From NCBI GenBank assembly GCA_017640665.1, contig JAEPQE010000001.1:310001-374000 (forward strand): a DNA stretch of 64,000 nt. The letters are read 5' to 3'. Below are positions 26,972 to 34,664 of this stretch, piece after piece. Under the pieces are notes generated by a model. It was not told the DNA's origin. It made no database searches and was given only the letters and a program-made list of their open reading frames with translations. The DNA is from Balneolaceae bacterium. Lineage in GTDB: Bacteria > Bacteroidota > Rhodothermia > Balneolales > Balneolaceae. The position numbers and the translations under genes are program-made. Each line of letters starts with the position of its first letter. The first letter of the stretch is position 1.

Positions 26972-28279
26972 ATGGCTACTTTCTTTTTTGATGAACAAAG
27001 CCAGGAAAACGCTAAGATTAAAGTCATTGGCGTAGGTGGTGGTGGCGGAAACGCTATCAATAATATGATAAATATGGGTCTCGATAGCGTGGAATATATC
27101 GCGCTGAATACCGATGCCCAGGCACTTAAAAACAGCATGGCTGACTTAAAAATTCAGGTTGGATCTGCTTTGACCAGTGGTCTTGGAGCAGGAGCCCGCC
27201 CTGAGATCGGTCGCGAAGCGGTTGAGGAAAACCGTCACGAGATCGAGGAATCCATTGAAAGTGCAGATATGGTTTTCGTAACCGCCGGAATGGGTGGTGG
27301 AACCGGAACCGGAGGTGCTCCCGTAGTTGCGGGAATGGCCAAACGAAAAGGAATTCTTACAGTGGGGATCATCACAACTCCATTTGAGTGCGAAGGTAAG
27401 ATTCGTAAAAAATATGCGCTTGAAGGCATCAACGAATTAAAGAAAAACTGCGATACCGTAATAGTAATCCCAAATGAACGGTTACTGGATATCGCGGATG
27501 AGAATACGTCGTTAATGGAAGCTTTTGCTTTAGCAAATGAAGTTCTATACAGTGCCACTCGTGGCATCAGCGATTTAATCCTGATGCCGGGTCTGATCAA
27601 CCTTGACTTTGCAGACGTTCGTACTACCATGACCGATGGTGGCGCTGCAATTATGGGTTCATCAACCGCGCAAGGAAACGACCGTGCTGAAATTGCTGCC
27701 CGTGAGGCAATTAACTCTCCTCTTCTTGATGGTGTGAGCATTCGTGGTGCTCGTAATGTACTGGTTAACATTTCAGCAGGTTCGAATCTTGGAATGAAGG
27801 AAACAACAACTGCTACCAGCATTATCCAGCAGGAAGCAGGCGATGAGGCAGAAATCATCCTGGGTACGGTGCTTGATGAGGAATTCGGAGACGAAATCAG
27901 AGTTACAGTAATTGCAACCGGATTTGATCTTGCAGAAGACCGAACATCAGCTAAAGTAGCACCTAACAAACCGTTAAATGCAGCTGCTGAAAATGCATTA
28001 AAAAACCAGACTCAACCTAAAAAAGAAATCGCAACCCGGTTTACCAGAACCACCGGAGATTTCTACAAAGGTGAAGGAAACCTGAAGCGATTGGATACTC
28101 CTTCTTATTTACGACGTGACCTCAACGTGAAAAAAGAAGAGCAGCCAACTGCTCAGGAAGAAGAAAATACCTCTGAGTCAGAACAAAATACGAATGTAGC
28201 TCCTTTCCAAAGCAGAACGGAGCGTATTAGAAAAGACGATTCTGATCAACCCGCATTTTTGCGAAAGATCATGGATTAA
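26972..28279 (+). CDS. ftsZ: Cell division protein FtsZ
   Basis: FtsZ is the tubulin-like GTPase that forms the Z ring. The 435-residue protein has the GVGGGGGNAI loop, the tubulin signature GGGTGTG (about 109-115), the T7 loop region NLDFADVRTTM and a C-terminal linker ending in DQPAFLRKIMD, the conserved peptide that binds FtsA. A good ribosome site (CAGGAG) lies 7 bases before the ATG. It ends the dcw cluster and is followed by structured non-coding DNA and a terminator. Confidence 0.96.
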   Translation: MATFFFDEQSQENAKIKVIGVGGGGGNAINNMINMGLDSVEYIALNTDAQALKNSMADLKIQVGSALTSGLGAGARPEIGREAVEENRHEIEESIESADMVFVTAGMGGGTGTGGAPVVAGMAKRKGILTVGIITTPFECEGKIRKKYALEGINELKKNCDTVIVIPNERLLDIADENTSLMEAFALANEVLYSATRGISDLILMPGLINLDFADVRTTMTDGGAAIMGSSTAQGNDRAEIAAREAINSPLLDGVSIRGARNVLVNISAGSNLGMKETTTATSIIQQEAGDEAEIILGTVLDEEFGDEIRVTVIATGFDLAEDRTSAKVAPNKPLNAAAENALKNQTQPKKEIATRFTRTTGDFYKGEGNLKRLDTPSYLRRDLNVKKEEQPTAQEEENTSESEQNTNVAPFQSRTERIRKDDSDQPAFLRKIMD

Positions 28280-28291
28280 TTCTCCAAGAAA

Positions 28292-28405
28292 ACCGGCTTT
28301 TCCCCGGGATTCCATGGGAATGGTATCTCTAAGCCGGATTAGTTTACTGGATGAATATAGCCACGGTCGCCTTGTAGCGGCCAGGCCTACAGACGGCAGG
28401 CTATA
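28292..28405. other. Structured non-coding segment after ftsZ
   Basis: Two palindromes follow the ftsZ stop. CCGGCTT near 28294 pairs with AAGCCGG near 28330, enclosing a small ATTCC/GGAAT hairpin. TATAGCC (28356-28362) pairs with GGCTATA (28399-28405), enclosing GCC/GGC-rich inner matches. They may be dispersed repeats or 3' UTR structure of the dcw message. The remaining gap up to 28687 holds the terminator at 28420 and otherwise nothing recognised. Confidence 0.5.
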
Positions 28406-28419
28406 GATTGCTAACAATA

Positions 28420-28449
28420 AAAGAAGCTCCTTGATCGGAGCTTCTTTTT
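28420..28449 (+). terminator. Intrinsic terminator of the dcw cluster
   Basis: GAAGCTCC (28423-28430) pairs with GGAGCTTC (28437-28444) around a 6-base loop, preceded by an A run and followed by five T residues. It lies about 140 bases after ftsZ and marks the likely end of the division cluster transcript. Confidence 0.9.
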
Positions 28450-28687
28450 CTATTCATCTATTACATCTGTTTATAAATGGTGGTGGCGACATATTTTATA
28501 AGTAGATCATTTCGCTGATTTACTTTATTCAGAGTAAGTAAGCATTTGGCTATACGGGTTTACCTCCCACTTATCAGTATTGAGTGCCGTTTAAGAGCTA
28601 TTAATTCCGCACAATAAAAGACACAAGTAAAACCTATCTGGCTCGATTACTTTGTGAGACAACAGGAATAGAAAGCACAACAGTATC

Positions 28688-29569
28688 ATGCAGAATCTCA
28701 AAAAACTTCCATTACTCATACTCTTCTGTTTTATATCAACACTTGTTTTTTCTCAAAACAAGTACGGCTTAACATCTACGGTTCACGGTATCGGTGAGCC
28801 AATTATATTAATACCGGGACTTACCTCAAGTGGCTCTGTTTGGCATGAAACTATTTCATCTATGAGTGGCAATTATCAATATCATGTAATAGAATTACCT
28901 GGATTTGCAGGAAATAAACCTATGGATGACCATGAGGGTAAGTATCTCGAAAAAATAAGAGATGGTATTATTCAATACATTCAAAAAAATAATATTAAGA
29001 AACCAGCGATCATAGGTCATAGCCTGGGAGGGTTTTTAGCATTAACCATCGCAATTGAAGAACCTAACTTGTTGTCTAAGCTCGTAATCGTAGATGCTCT
29101 GCCATTCTTGCCAGCAATCCGTGACTCCTCTTTAACAGAAGAATCTGCTACTGAAAATGCAACTCATTACAGAGCAGGCATGATGAAACAAGCTACTCGT
29201 CCGGATGATGAAAAAAGAGCTGGTCAAAAAGAATTTTTAAAGTGGATGATTACCAGTTCGTCAAATATTGATATTGCCACAGAATGGTATATGGCCAGTG
29301 ATAATGAGACCATAGCTCAGGCAATGTATGAAATGAATACAACAGACATCAGAGATGATTTGGAAAAAATAAATGTCCCTGCTCTGGTACTGGGTTCGTG
29401 GATTGCTGGCAAAGAATATGGAGCAACCAGAGAGGGCGCTTTAAGAAGTTATACACTTCAGTACGCTAATCTTGAAAACCTTCAGATAGATATGAGTGAC
29501 AAAGGAAAGCACTTTATTATGTGGGATGACCCTGACTTCTTTATTGGTTGGTTGAAGAAGTTTTTATAA
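28688..29569 (+). CDS. Secreted alpha/beta hydrolase
   Basis: This 293-residue protein has a signal peptide (about 1-22, ending LVFSQ) and an alpha/beta hydrolase fold. The oxyanion-side motif is ILIPGLTSSG, the nucleophile elbow GHSLGGFLA (Ser near residue 112) is clear, and a C-terminal His lies in DKGKHFIMWDDP. Substrate is unknown; esterase or lipase-like activity in the periplasm is likely. The next two genes on the same strand encode a LytS-type kinase (44 bases on) and a LytTR regulator, so the three may be co-expressed, or the hydrolase may be a target of the pair. Confidence 0.83.
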   Translation: MQNLKKLPLLILFCFISTLVFSQNKYGLTSTVHGIGEPIILIPGLTSSGSVWHETISSMSGNYQYHVIELPGFAGNKPMDDHEGKYLEKIRDGIIQYIQKNNIKKPAIIGHSLGGFLALTIAIEEPNLLSKLVIVDALPFLPAIRDSSLTEESATENATHYRAGMMKQATRPDDEKRAGQKEFLKWMITSSSNIDIATEWYMASDNETIAQAMYEMNTTDIRDDLEKINVPALVLGSWIAGKEYGATREGALRSYTLQYANLENLQIDMSDKGKHFIMWDDPDFFIGWLKKFL

Positions 29570-29613
29570 AATCACATAGTTGTTAAACTGATTTTTTCTT
29601 TTAAAAGCTCTTT

Positions 29614-30654
29614 ATGTCGAACAAAATATCTTATTGGTTATGTCAATTATTGGGATGGGGCGCTTATACCATTTTTCTATTTATCCTCATAATGGTTTTC
29701 ACAATTAACAACCCCGTTTCAATACTTACAACCATTGTACTACCCATTATTTTTGTTTCCTTAATTCTTTTCTCTCATCTTTTTAAACTTTTTTTGCAAT
29801 ATAAAAAATGGCCTCAATTACCCCTTACTAAATTAATTCCAAGGATAATTTTAGGTGTGCTATTAACCGCAATAGCTAGTCAGGCATTTATAAGCTTTAT
29901 CATATATATTTTTATTCCGCTTGAAGAAAACATCGTCTTCAATTGGACAAGGTTTACAGGCATTGTACTACACACGTTCTTTATATTAACCATATGGACA
30001 TCCATTTATTTGGGAGTGATATTTTTCAGAAATAAAAGAAGAGAGGAAATTGAAAGACTTGAATTGCTTACTTCACTCCAGGAGGCTGAGTTGGCTATTT
30101 TAAAGAACCAAATAAACCCTCACTTTTTATTTAATGCCCTTAACAATATACGTGCGCTCATTTTAAACCACCCGGAAAAAGCACGCAATATGATAACACA
30201 TATCTCTGAATTACTACGATATTCAATTCAATTCAACAGCTCAGAAAAAGTTAGTCTATCACAAGAACTTGAAATTGTAGAAAACTACCTTCAATTAGAG
30301 TCGATGCAATTTGAAGAAAGACTTAGTTATGAATTTAGGATAGAAAAGGGAACCTTGAACGTACAGATCCCCCCTATGTCTATTCAATTGCTAGTTGAAA
30401 ACGCAATAAAGCATGGGATTTCTCAACTTACAACAACTGGAGTTATTGTTATATCAAGTATACTGAATAACAATCAAATGAGTATCTCGGTCACAAATTC
30501 CGGTCAGCTTAAAAAAGAAAACAAACCCGAAGGAATTGGGTTGAGAAACCTGATGGATAGGATGAAGATTATATTTGGTCAATTTGCAGAAGTGAGCCTT
30601 GAAAATTCGTCTAACAATACTGTTACAGCGTCTCTAAAGATTCCAATTTCATGA
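29614..30654 (+). CDS. LytS/YehU-family sensor histidine kinase
   Basis: This 346-residue membrane kinase has four hydrophobic helices in the first 140 residues, a short coiled coil, then the His_kinase domain with the phospho-acceptor NPHFLFNALNN (about residues 168-178) and a HATPase_c domain (VENAIKHGI, GIGLRNLMDR). It lacks a periplasmic sensor domain, so it may sense a membrane-borne cue. It overlaps the following response regulator by 4 bases, which marks a two-component pair. Confidence 0.9.
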   Translation: MSNKISYWLCQLLGWGAYTIFLFILIMVFTINNPVSILTTIVLPIIFVSLILFSHLFKLFLQYKKWPQLPLTKLIPRIILGVLLTAIASQAFISFIIYIFIPLEENIVFNWTRFTGIVLHTFFILTIWTSIYLGVIFFRNKRREEIERLELLTSLQEAELAILKNQINPHFLFNALNNIRALILNHPEKARNMITHISELLRYSIQFNSSEKVSLSQELEIVENYLQLESMQFEERLSYEFRIEKGTLNVQIPPMSIQLLVENAIKHGISQLTTTGVIVISSILNNNQMSISVTNSGQLKKENKPEGIGLRNLMDRMKIIFGQFAEVSLENSSNNTVTASLKIPIS

Positions 30655-31370
30655 ATGCAATAATAGTTGATGATTCAAGCTTAGCCCGTCAGGAACTTCG
30701 GTACTTGTTAAATGATAATCCGAATGTAGAAATTATAGGTGAAGCGGCTAATTCGGAAAGTGCTCAGGAACAAATTGAACATCATAAGCCAGAATTAATT
30801 TTTTTAGATATACAAATGCCTGGAAAAGACGGGTTCGAGCTTCTTTCGGGGCTAAATCACGTACCAGAAGTTATCTTTGTCACTGCGTATAATCATTATG
30901 CCATAAAAGCTTTCGATCATAATGCCCTTGATTATCTGCAAAAACCAATTAAAAAAAGCAGATTGGAAGAGGCCATTAATCGAGCCAAGCTAAGAATTGA
31001 TAATCGAACAAATAATAAGAATGAAAGCTTAAAGCTGAGGCTTGATAATCAAGTTTTTGTAAAGGATGGCGAGAAATGCTGGTTTGTTAGTTTAGCAGAT
31101 ATTCGATTGCTCGAGACTTGCGGAAGCTACACCCGTTTATTTTTCAACAACGAAAAACCCATGATTCCAAAATCTTTAACCTATTTGGAAAAAAGGTTAG
31201 ATCCGGAAATATTTTACAGAACAAATCGCCAGCAAATTGTAAATCTTAAGTACATAAACAGAATAGAACCCTGGTTTAATAGTTCTTTTAAACTCTTTTT
31301 AAAAGATGGGAAAGAAATAGAGGTTTCCCGGAGGCAAAGTATTCGCTTTAAGGAATTAATGAGTCTTTAA
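30651..31370 (+). CDS. LytTR-family response regulator
   Basis: This 239-residue regulator has a receiver domain (about 1-118) with acidic pocket Asp7/Asp8, phospho-acceptor Asp53 and the Lys in LQKPIKK, then a LytTR DNA-binding domain (about 140-239). It is overlapped by its kinase gene. LytTR proteins bind direct repeats near promoters; no obvious pair of boxes was identified here. The adjacent secreted hydrolase is a plausible target. Confidence 0.9.
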   Translation: MNAIIVDDSSLARQELRYLLNDNPNVEIIGEAANSESAQEQIEHHKPELIFLDIQMPGKDGFELLSGLNHVPEVIFVTAYNHYAIKAFDHNALDYLQKPIKKSRLEEAINRAKLRIDNRTNNKNESLKLRLDNQVFVKDGEKCWFVSLADIRLLETCGSYTRLFFNNEKPMIPKSLTYLEKRLDPEIFYRTNRQQIVNLKYINRIEPWFNSSFKLFLKDGKEIEVSRRQSIRFKELMSL

Positions 31371-31432
31371 AAAACGACTGAGCCGTTACTTATAATACAG
31401 TTTTTGATTGATCCCTTCTCTATTATTAATTC

Positions 31433-31726
31433 ATGCCCTATTATACTTACATAACAACGAATGCTACCAAAAGCACTTTGTATGTGGGCATTACTAATGA
31501 CATTCCTTCAAGAATCTTAGAACATGGCTTAGATGCAGGAACTAATAAATCTTTTGCAGGAAAGTATCATTGCTTTAATCTTATCTATTACGAAGAGTTC
31601 AAATATGTAAATGATGCAATTCAACGAGAGAAAGAAATCAAGAAATGGCGAAGGGAAAAGAAAGAACAATTAATTCAGTCGGTAAACTCTGACTCGAGGT
31701 TTTTAAATGAAGAACTCGGACTTTAA
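31433..31726 (+). CDS. Small GIY-YIG domain protein (YhbQ-like)
   Basis: This 97-residue protein is a stand-alone GIY-YIG nuclease-fold domain. The motif appears as YTYITT and LYVGIT, followed by the Arg in SRILEH, the YYEEF strand and the family-typical REKEIKKWRREKKEQLI helix with its conserved Glu. Such short proteins are common and often present in several copies; their role (DNA repair or mobile origin) is not settled. It follows the LytTR gene by 62 bases. Confidence 0.85.
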   Translation: MPYYTYITTNATKSTLYVGITNDIPSRILEHGLDAGTNKSFAGKYHCFNLIYYEEFKYVNDAIQREKEIKKWRREKKEQLIQSVNSDSRFLNEELGL

Positions 31727-31848
31727 CTTTTGGAGATTATGCTGATGAGCGAAATATTAGAAACCGAAGGGACAATTCTTAATCTGTTGTGATTCTAGAC
31801 TTTTCTATTAATAAATTAACCAGATAAGTAAAAAGCCTTTGTGATTCT

Positions 31849-32835
31849 ATGAGTGTAAAAAATGATCTGCTAATACTTGGTTCTCAAAATTCGAAAGAAG
31901 CTGATCAAGAGCTTACCAGAGACCAAATTTACCCGGTTCAAATTCTGGACAGGAATGGTGTAATTAAACCTGTTAAATTTTTTCAGGATTGGGGCGAGGT
32001 GGGAGTTAGCTCTATTGCATGGCATCCCAATATCGAAAACTATCTATTTGTTTCGATTAACACTGAAATAAGAAAAGTAAATGTAAATACAGGCCATTAT
32101 ACTGTACTGAATATTCCAAAAATTGCTGATTTACATGATATAAACTTTCTGGAGGATACCCTTTGGATTTCAAATACAGAATTTGACGAAGCTATAGAAT
32201 ATGATGTTCGTTCAGATAAAGTTGTCCAGAGGATTTCACTTAGCGAATACAGAACAGACGCTGAAGTTGAACAGAGTGAAGAGATAAAAGACCAATTTCA
32301 CTGTAACCAGATTTTTAGAGACTATAATGGAGACTTATGTGTATTAATCCACAATATAACAGGTTGGCAATATTTCAGAATCGTCCTGGAAATGTTGATT
32401 AGAAGACAAGGAGATGGTGGAATTATAAATCTCGATAAGAAAAAAGTTTTGCAACTTAAATTGCAAAGTCCTCATTCAGTTCGTAAAATAAATAATGAAT
32501 ATTGGGTTCAGGATAGCAGTGATCAGACTACCAAAATTTACGATCGTAACTGGGAGCTAACAGGATCAATCCGTACGGGAGGATTTGGCCGTGGGGTAGA
32601 TTTTTCCGAAGAAGAAGAGATAGCGTACATAGGTATTTCCGCTACCCGGAAACGTTACTTGCGAGTAATACCTGCCGGTGGAAAACATGATAACCGGGTA
32701 ATGCTCGTTGATATCAAAACACGTAAAGAACTTGATGTTATTTCTATCCCAAACATCGAACAGGTTGACAATGTCTATGTGCTTAATAAAAAAATGAAAG
32801 CTCTTTTTGAAAACCTGAATACTTTAGTAGCCTAA
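31849..32835 (+). CDS. Beta-propeller-like protein of unknown function
   Basis: This 328-residue protein has no signal peptide, so it is probably cytoplasmic. Repeated strands with WHPN, LHDINFLEDTLWISNTEFDE and HSVRKINNEYWVQDSS resemble a six-bladed propeller of the kind found in glycosyl- or DUF4915-type proteins. No catalytic motif was recognised. It ends convergently with the permease gene, the two stop codons overlapping by 4 bases. A role cannot be assigned. Confidence 0.5.
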   Translation: MSVKNDLLILGSQNSKEADQELTRDQIYPVQILDRNGVIKPVKFFQDWGEVGVSSIAWHPNIENYLFVSINTEIRKVNVNTGHYTVLNIPKIADLHDINFLEDTLWISNTEFDEAIEYDVRSDKVVQRISLSEYRTDAEVEQSEEIKDQFHCNQIFRDYNGDLCVLIHNITGWQYFRIVLEMLIRRQGDGGIINLDKKKVLQLKLQSPHSVRKINNEYWVQDSSDQTTKIYDRNWELTGSIRTGGFGRGVDFSEEEEIAYIGISATRKRYLRVIPAGGKHDNRVMLVDIKTRKELDVISIPNIEQVDNVYVLNKKMKALFENLNTLVA

Positions 32836-33644
32836 CCAAAAACTCCCCAGAGCAATCTCCCAGCCATAATAACGGCCAGAGCTCCAAAACCCCATTGCAA
32901 ATATTTCCGCTTTATTTTATGATTGAGGTATGCACCACCGAAGCCACCAATCAATCCTCCGAAAGCTAAAGGTAAAGCAGCTCCGAAGTCTACAAAGCCA
33001 AGAGTGAATTCTGTGAGTCCGGGTGTATCAACTTGGGTTAACGCCAATTGAACAAGCCCGGAAAGTATTAAAATGGTCATGCCCAGTTGAGATACACTAA
33101 CTGCTTTACGGAAGGGTTGTTTATAGAAGAGATTCATTATCGGAACCATAACCCCGCCACCTCCAACTCCGGCCAGGGATGCAACGAATCCGCCTACCCC
33201 GCCGGTAACAAATAAGTGAGGAAATTTAAGAACCGTAAACTCTCTTTCCACCTCTTTGGATGAATCCTGGCCCCTCCGAAACATCATATAGGCTGCATAG
33301 AATAAGATAAGGCTGAAAAAAACTACGAATTGCTCTTGGTTGTAATAAGAAGATGTCAGAAGCAGCTTCCCTAAAGTAATTCCAATCGCGCCCAAAATTC
33401 CGAGCTTAATTCCCTCACCCCAAAAGATGTTGTTTTGGAGATACTGCCTAACGGTACTACTTCCCGCTGCAAACCAGGTGCAAAGTAACCCCGAGGCTAC
33501 TGACCATTGTACGGAGCTCTCAATACCTGCATCCTCGAACAAAAAGAACAGAACAGGTGTAAAGATTATTCCCCCTCCGATCCCCATTAAACCTGCAATT
33601 AAACCGGCTATCAATCCGATGATAAGCAGAATAAAGAGTTCCAC
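32832..33644 (-). CDS. TauE/SafE family membrane permease
   Basis: This 270-residue inner-membrane protein has about eight hydrophobic helices in two repeats, each opening with the glycine-rich motif of the family (GLIAGLMGIGGGIIFTPVL and GGFVASLAGVGGGGVMVPIM). TauE/SafE proteins are thought to export sulfite, sulfoacetate or related anions, but many have unknown substrates. The start is GTG at 33644, sharing a base with the PhzF gene's TAG stop, so the two form an operon. Confidence 0.88.
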   Translation of the reverse strand: MELFILLIIGLIAGLIAGLMGIGGGIIFTPVLFFLFEDAGIESSVQWSVASGLLCTWFAAGSSTVRQYLQNNIFWGEGIKLGILGAIGITLGKLLLTSSYYNQEQFVVFFSLILFYAAYMMFRRGQDSSKEVEREFTVLKFPHLFVTGGVGGFVASLAGVGGGGVMVPIMNLFYKQPFRKAVSVSQLGMTILILSGLVQLALTQVDTPGLTEFTLGFVDFGAALPLAFGGLIGGFGGAYLNHKIKRKYLQWGFGALAVIMAGRLLWGVFG

Positions 33645-34426
33645 TAAACGATGACCTCCCCTTTCAGGTAAGTGACAGCTTTACCCAAAATCTCAACTCG
33701 TTCTCCTCTATCCCGAACCGTTAAAACTCCCACTCGTTCTGAGATTTGCCGGGCTTCCATTTCTGCTTTACCTAATTGTTCAGACCAATAGGGAGTCAGT
33801 TTTGTATGGGCTGATCCTGTTACCGGGTCCTCGTCTATTCCATATTGAGGTGCAAAAAAGCGGGATACAAAATCAACTTCGTTTCCCGGAGCTGTAACAA
33901 TCACCCCTCTGGCATTTACTTCAGCGAGCATTCTGAAATCAGGAAGTAGTTTTGCTACTTCTTTTTCCGATTCCAGCACAACCATGTAGTCGTCTGTTTT
34001 ATATGTATGTGAAGTTGGCCTGATTCCCAGTGCCTGGAAAAGGATTGGCGGTGCTTCCACCTGAGGCATTTTGTCAGAAGGGAAATTCATCATTAAACGA
34101 TCTTCTTCTTTCTTTACAACTAACCTTCCGCTTTTAGTTTCGAAGTTGATTTCCTCTTTATCATAACCGAGCTCATCGAACAAAATATGTGCAGTTGCCA
34201 GAGTAGCATGCCCACACAAATCAACTTCTGCTGCCGGGGTAAACCATCTCAATCCGTATACATCACCTTCCTTTACAAAAAATGCGGTTTCTGAAAGGTT
34301 ATTTTCTGTAGCGATTTGCTGCATAAGTTCATCACTAATCCATTCTTTCAGCGGACAAACTGCCGCGGGATTTCCGCCAAACAGTGAATCAGTAAATGCA
34401 TCAACCTGATAGATCGGAATTTTCAT
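33644..34426 (-). CDS. PhzF family isomerase
   Basis: The protein (about 260 residues) belongs to the PhzF family, related in fold to diaminopimelate epimerase. Family signs are the N-terminal YQVDAFTDSLFGGNPAAVCPL region with the catalytic Glu in NNLSETAFF, the WFTPAAEVDLCGHATLA segment and EDPVTGSAH near the end. The frame extends to 34468, but the ATG at 34426 has a strong ribosome site (AAAAGGAGG) 6 bases upstream and begins MKIPIYQVDAF, so it is used. Substrate unknown; no phenazine genes are nearby. Confidence 0.9.
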   Translation of the reverse strand: MKIPIYQVDAFTDSLFGGNPAAVCPLKEWISDELMQQIATENNLSETAFFVKEGDVYGLRWFTPAAEVDLCGHATLATAHILFDELGYDKEEINFETKSGRLVVKKEEDRLMMNFPSDKMPQVEAPPILFQALGIRPTSHTYKTDDYMVVLESEKEVAKLLPDFRMLAEVNARGVIVTAPGNEVDFVSRFFAPQYGIDEDPVTGSAHTKLTPYWSEQLGKAEMEARQISERVGVLTVRDRGERVEILGKAVTYLKGEVIV

Positions 34427-34554
34427 GTTACCCTCCTTTTTTAGATTCTCAGGATAATGTAGAAGCATTTAAGGAGGGATACAAAATTGAGTCTTTCGTT
34501 TTGATCATACAAAAGTGGAAGAGATAGATCAGGGTACAGAAACTTAATCTTAAG

Positions 34555-34583
34555 ATCCTGAATCAAGTTCAGGATGACGACTT
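34555..34583. repeat. Short palindrome of the ATCCTGA/TCAGGAT repeat type
   Basis: ATCCTGAA (34555-34562) pairs with TTCAGGAT (34568-34575), followed by GAC. This core matches a common bacterial dispersed repeat and resembles the longer element at 37688-37759. It lies between the divergent PhzF and mutS2 genes. Confidence 0.5.
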
Positions 34584-34664
34584 GTAGCTAACTATTATCT
34601 GGCAAATCAAAAAAACATTGATCGAAATCCATCTGAATTAGGTTTATCTTTACCGACTCAAAAT

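Noticed and set aside
27235-27969. 244-codon reverse-strand ORF within ftsZ
   Set aside because: It is a Ser/Arg/Ile-rich shadow of the ftsZ coding strand.
31433-31726. GIY-YIG gene as part of a homing or mobile element
   Set aside because: It is a stand-alone YhbQ-like domain without intron, intein or terminal repeats around it; such genes are common chromosomal singletons.
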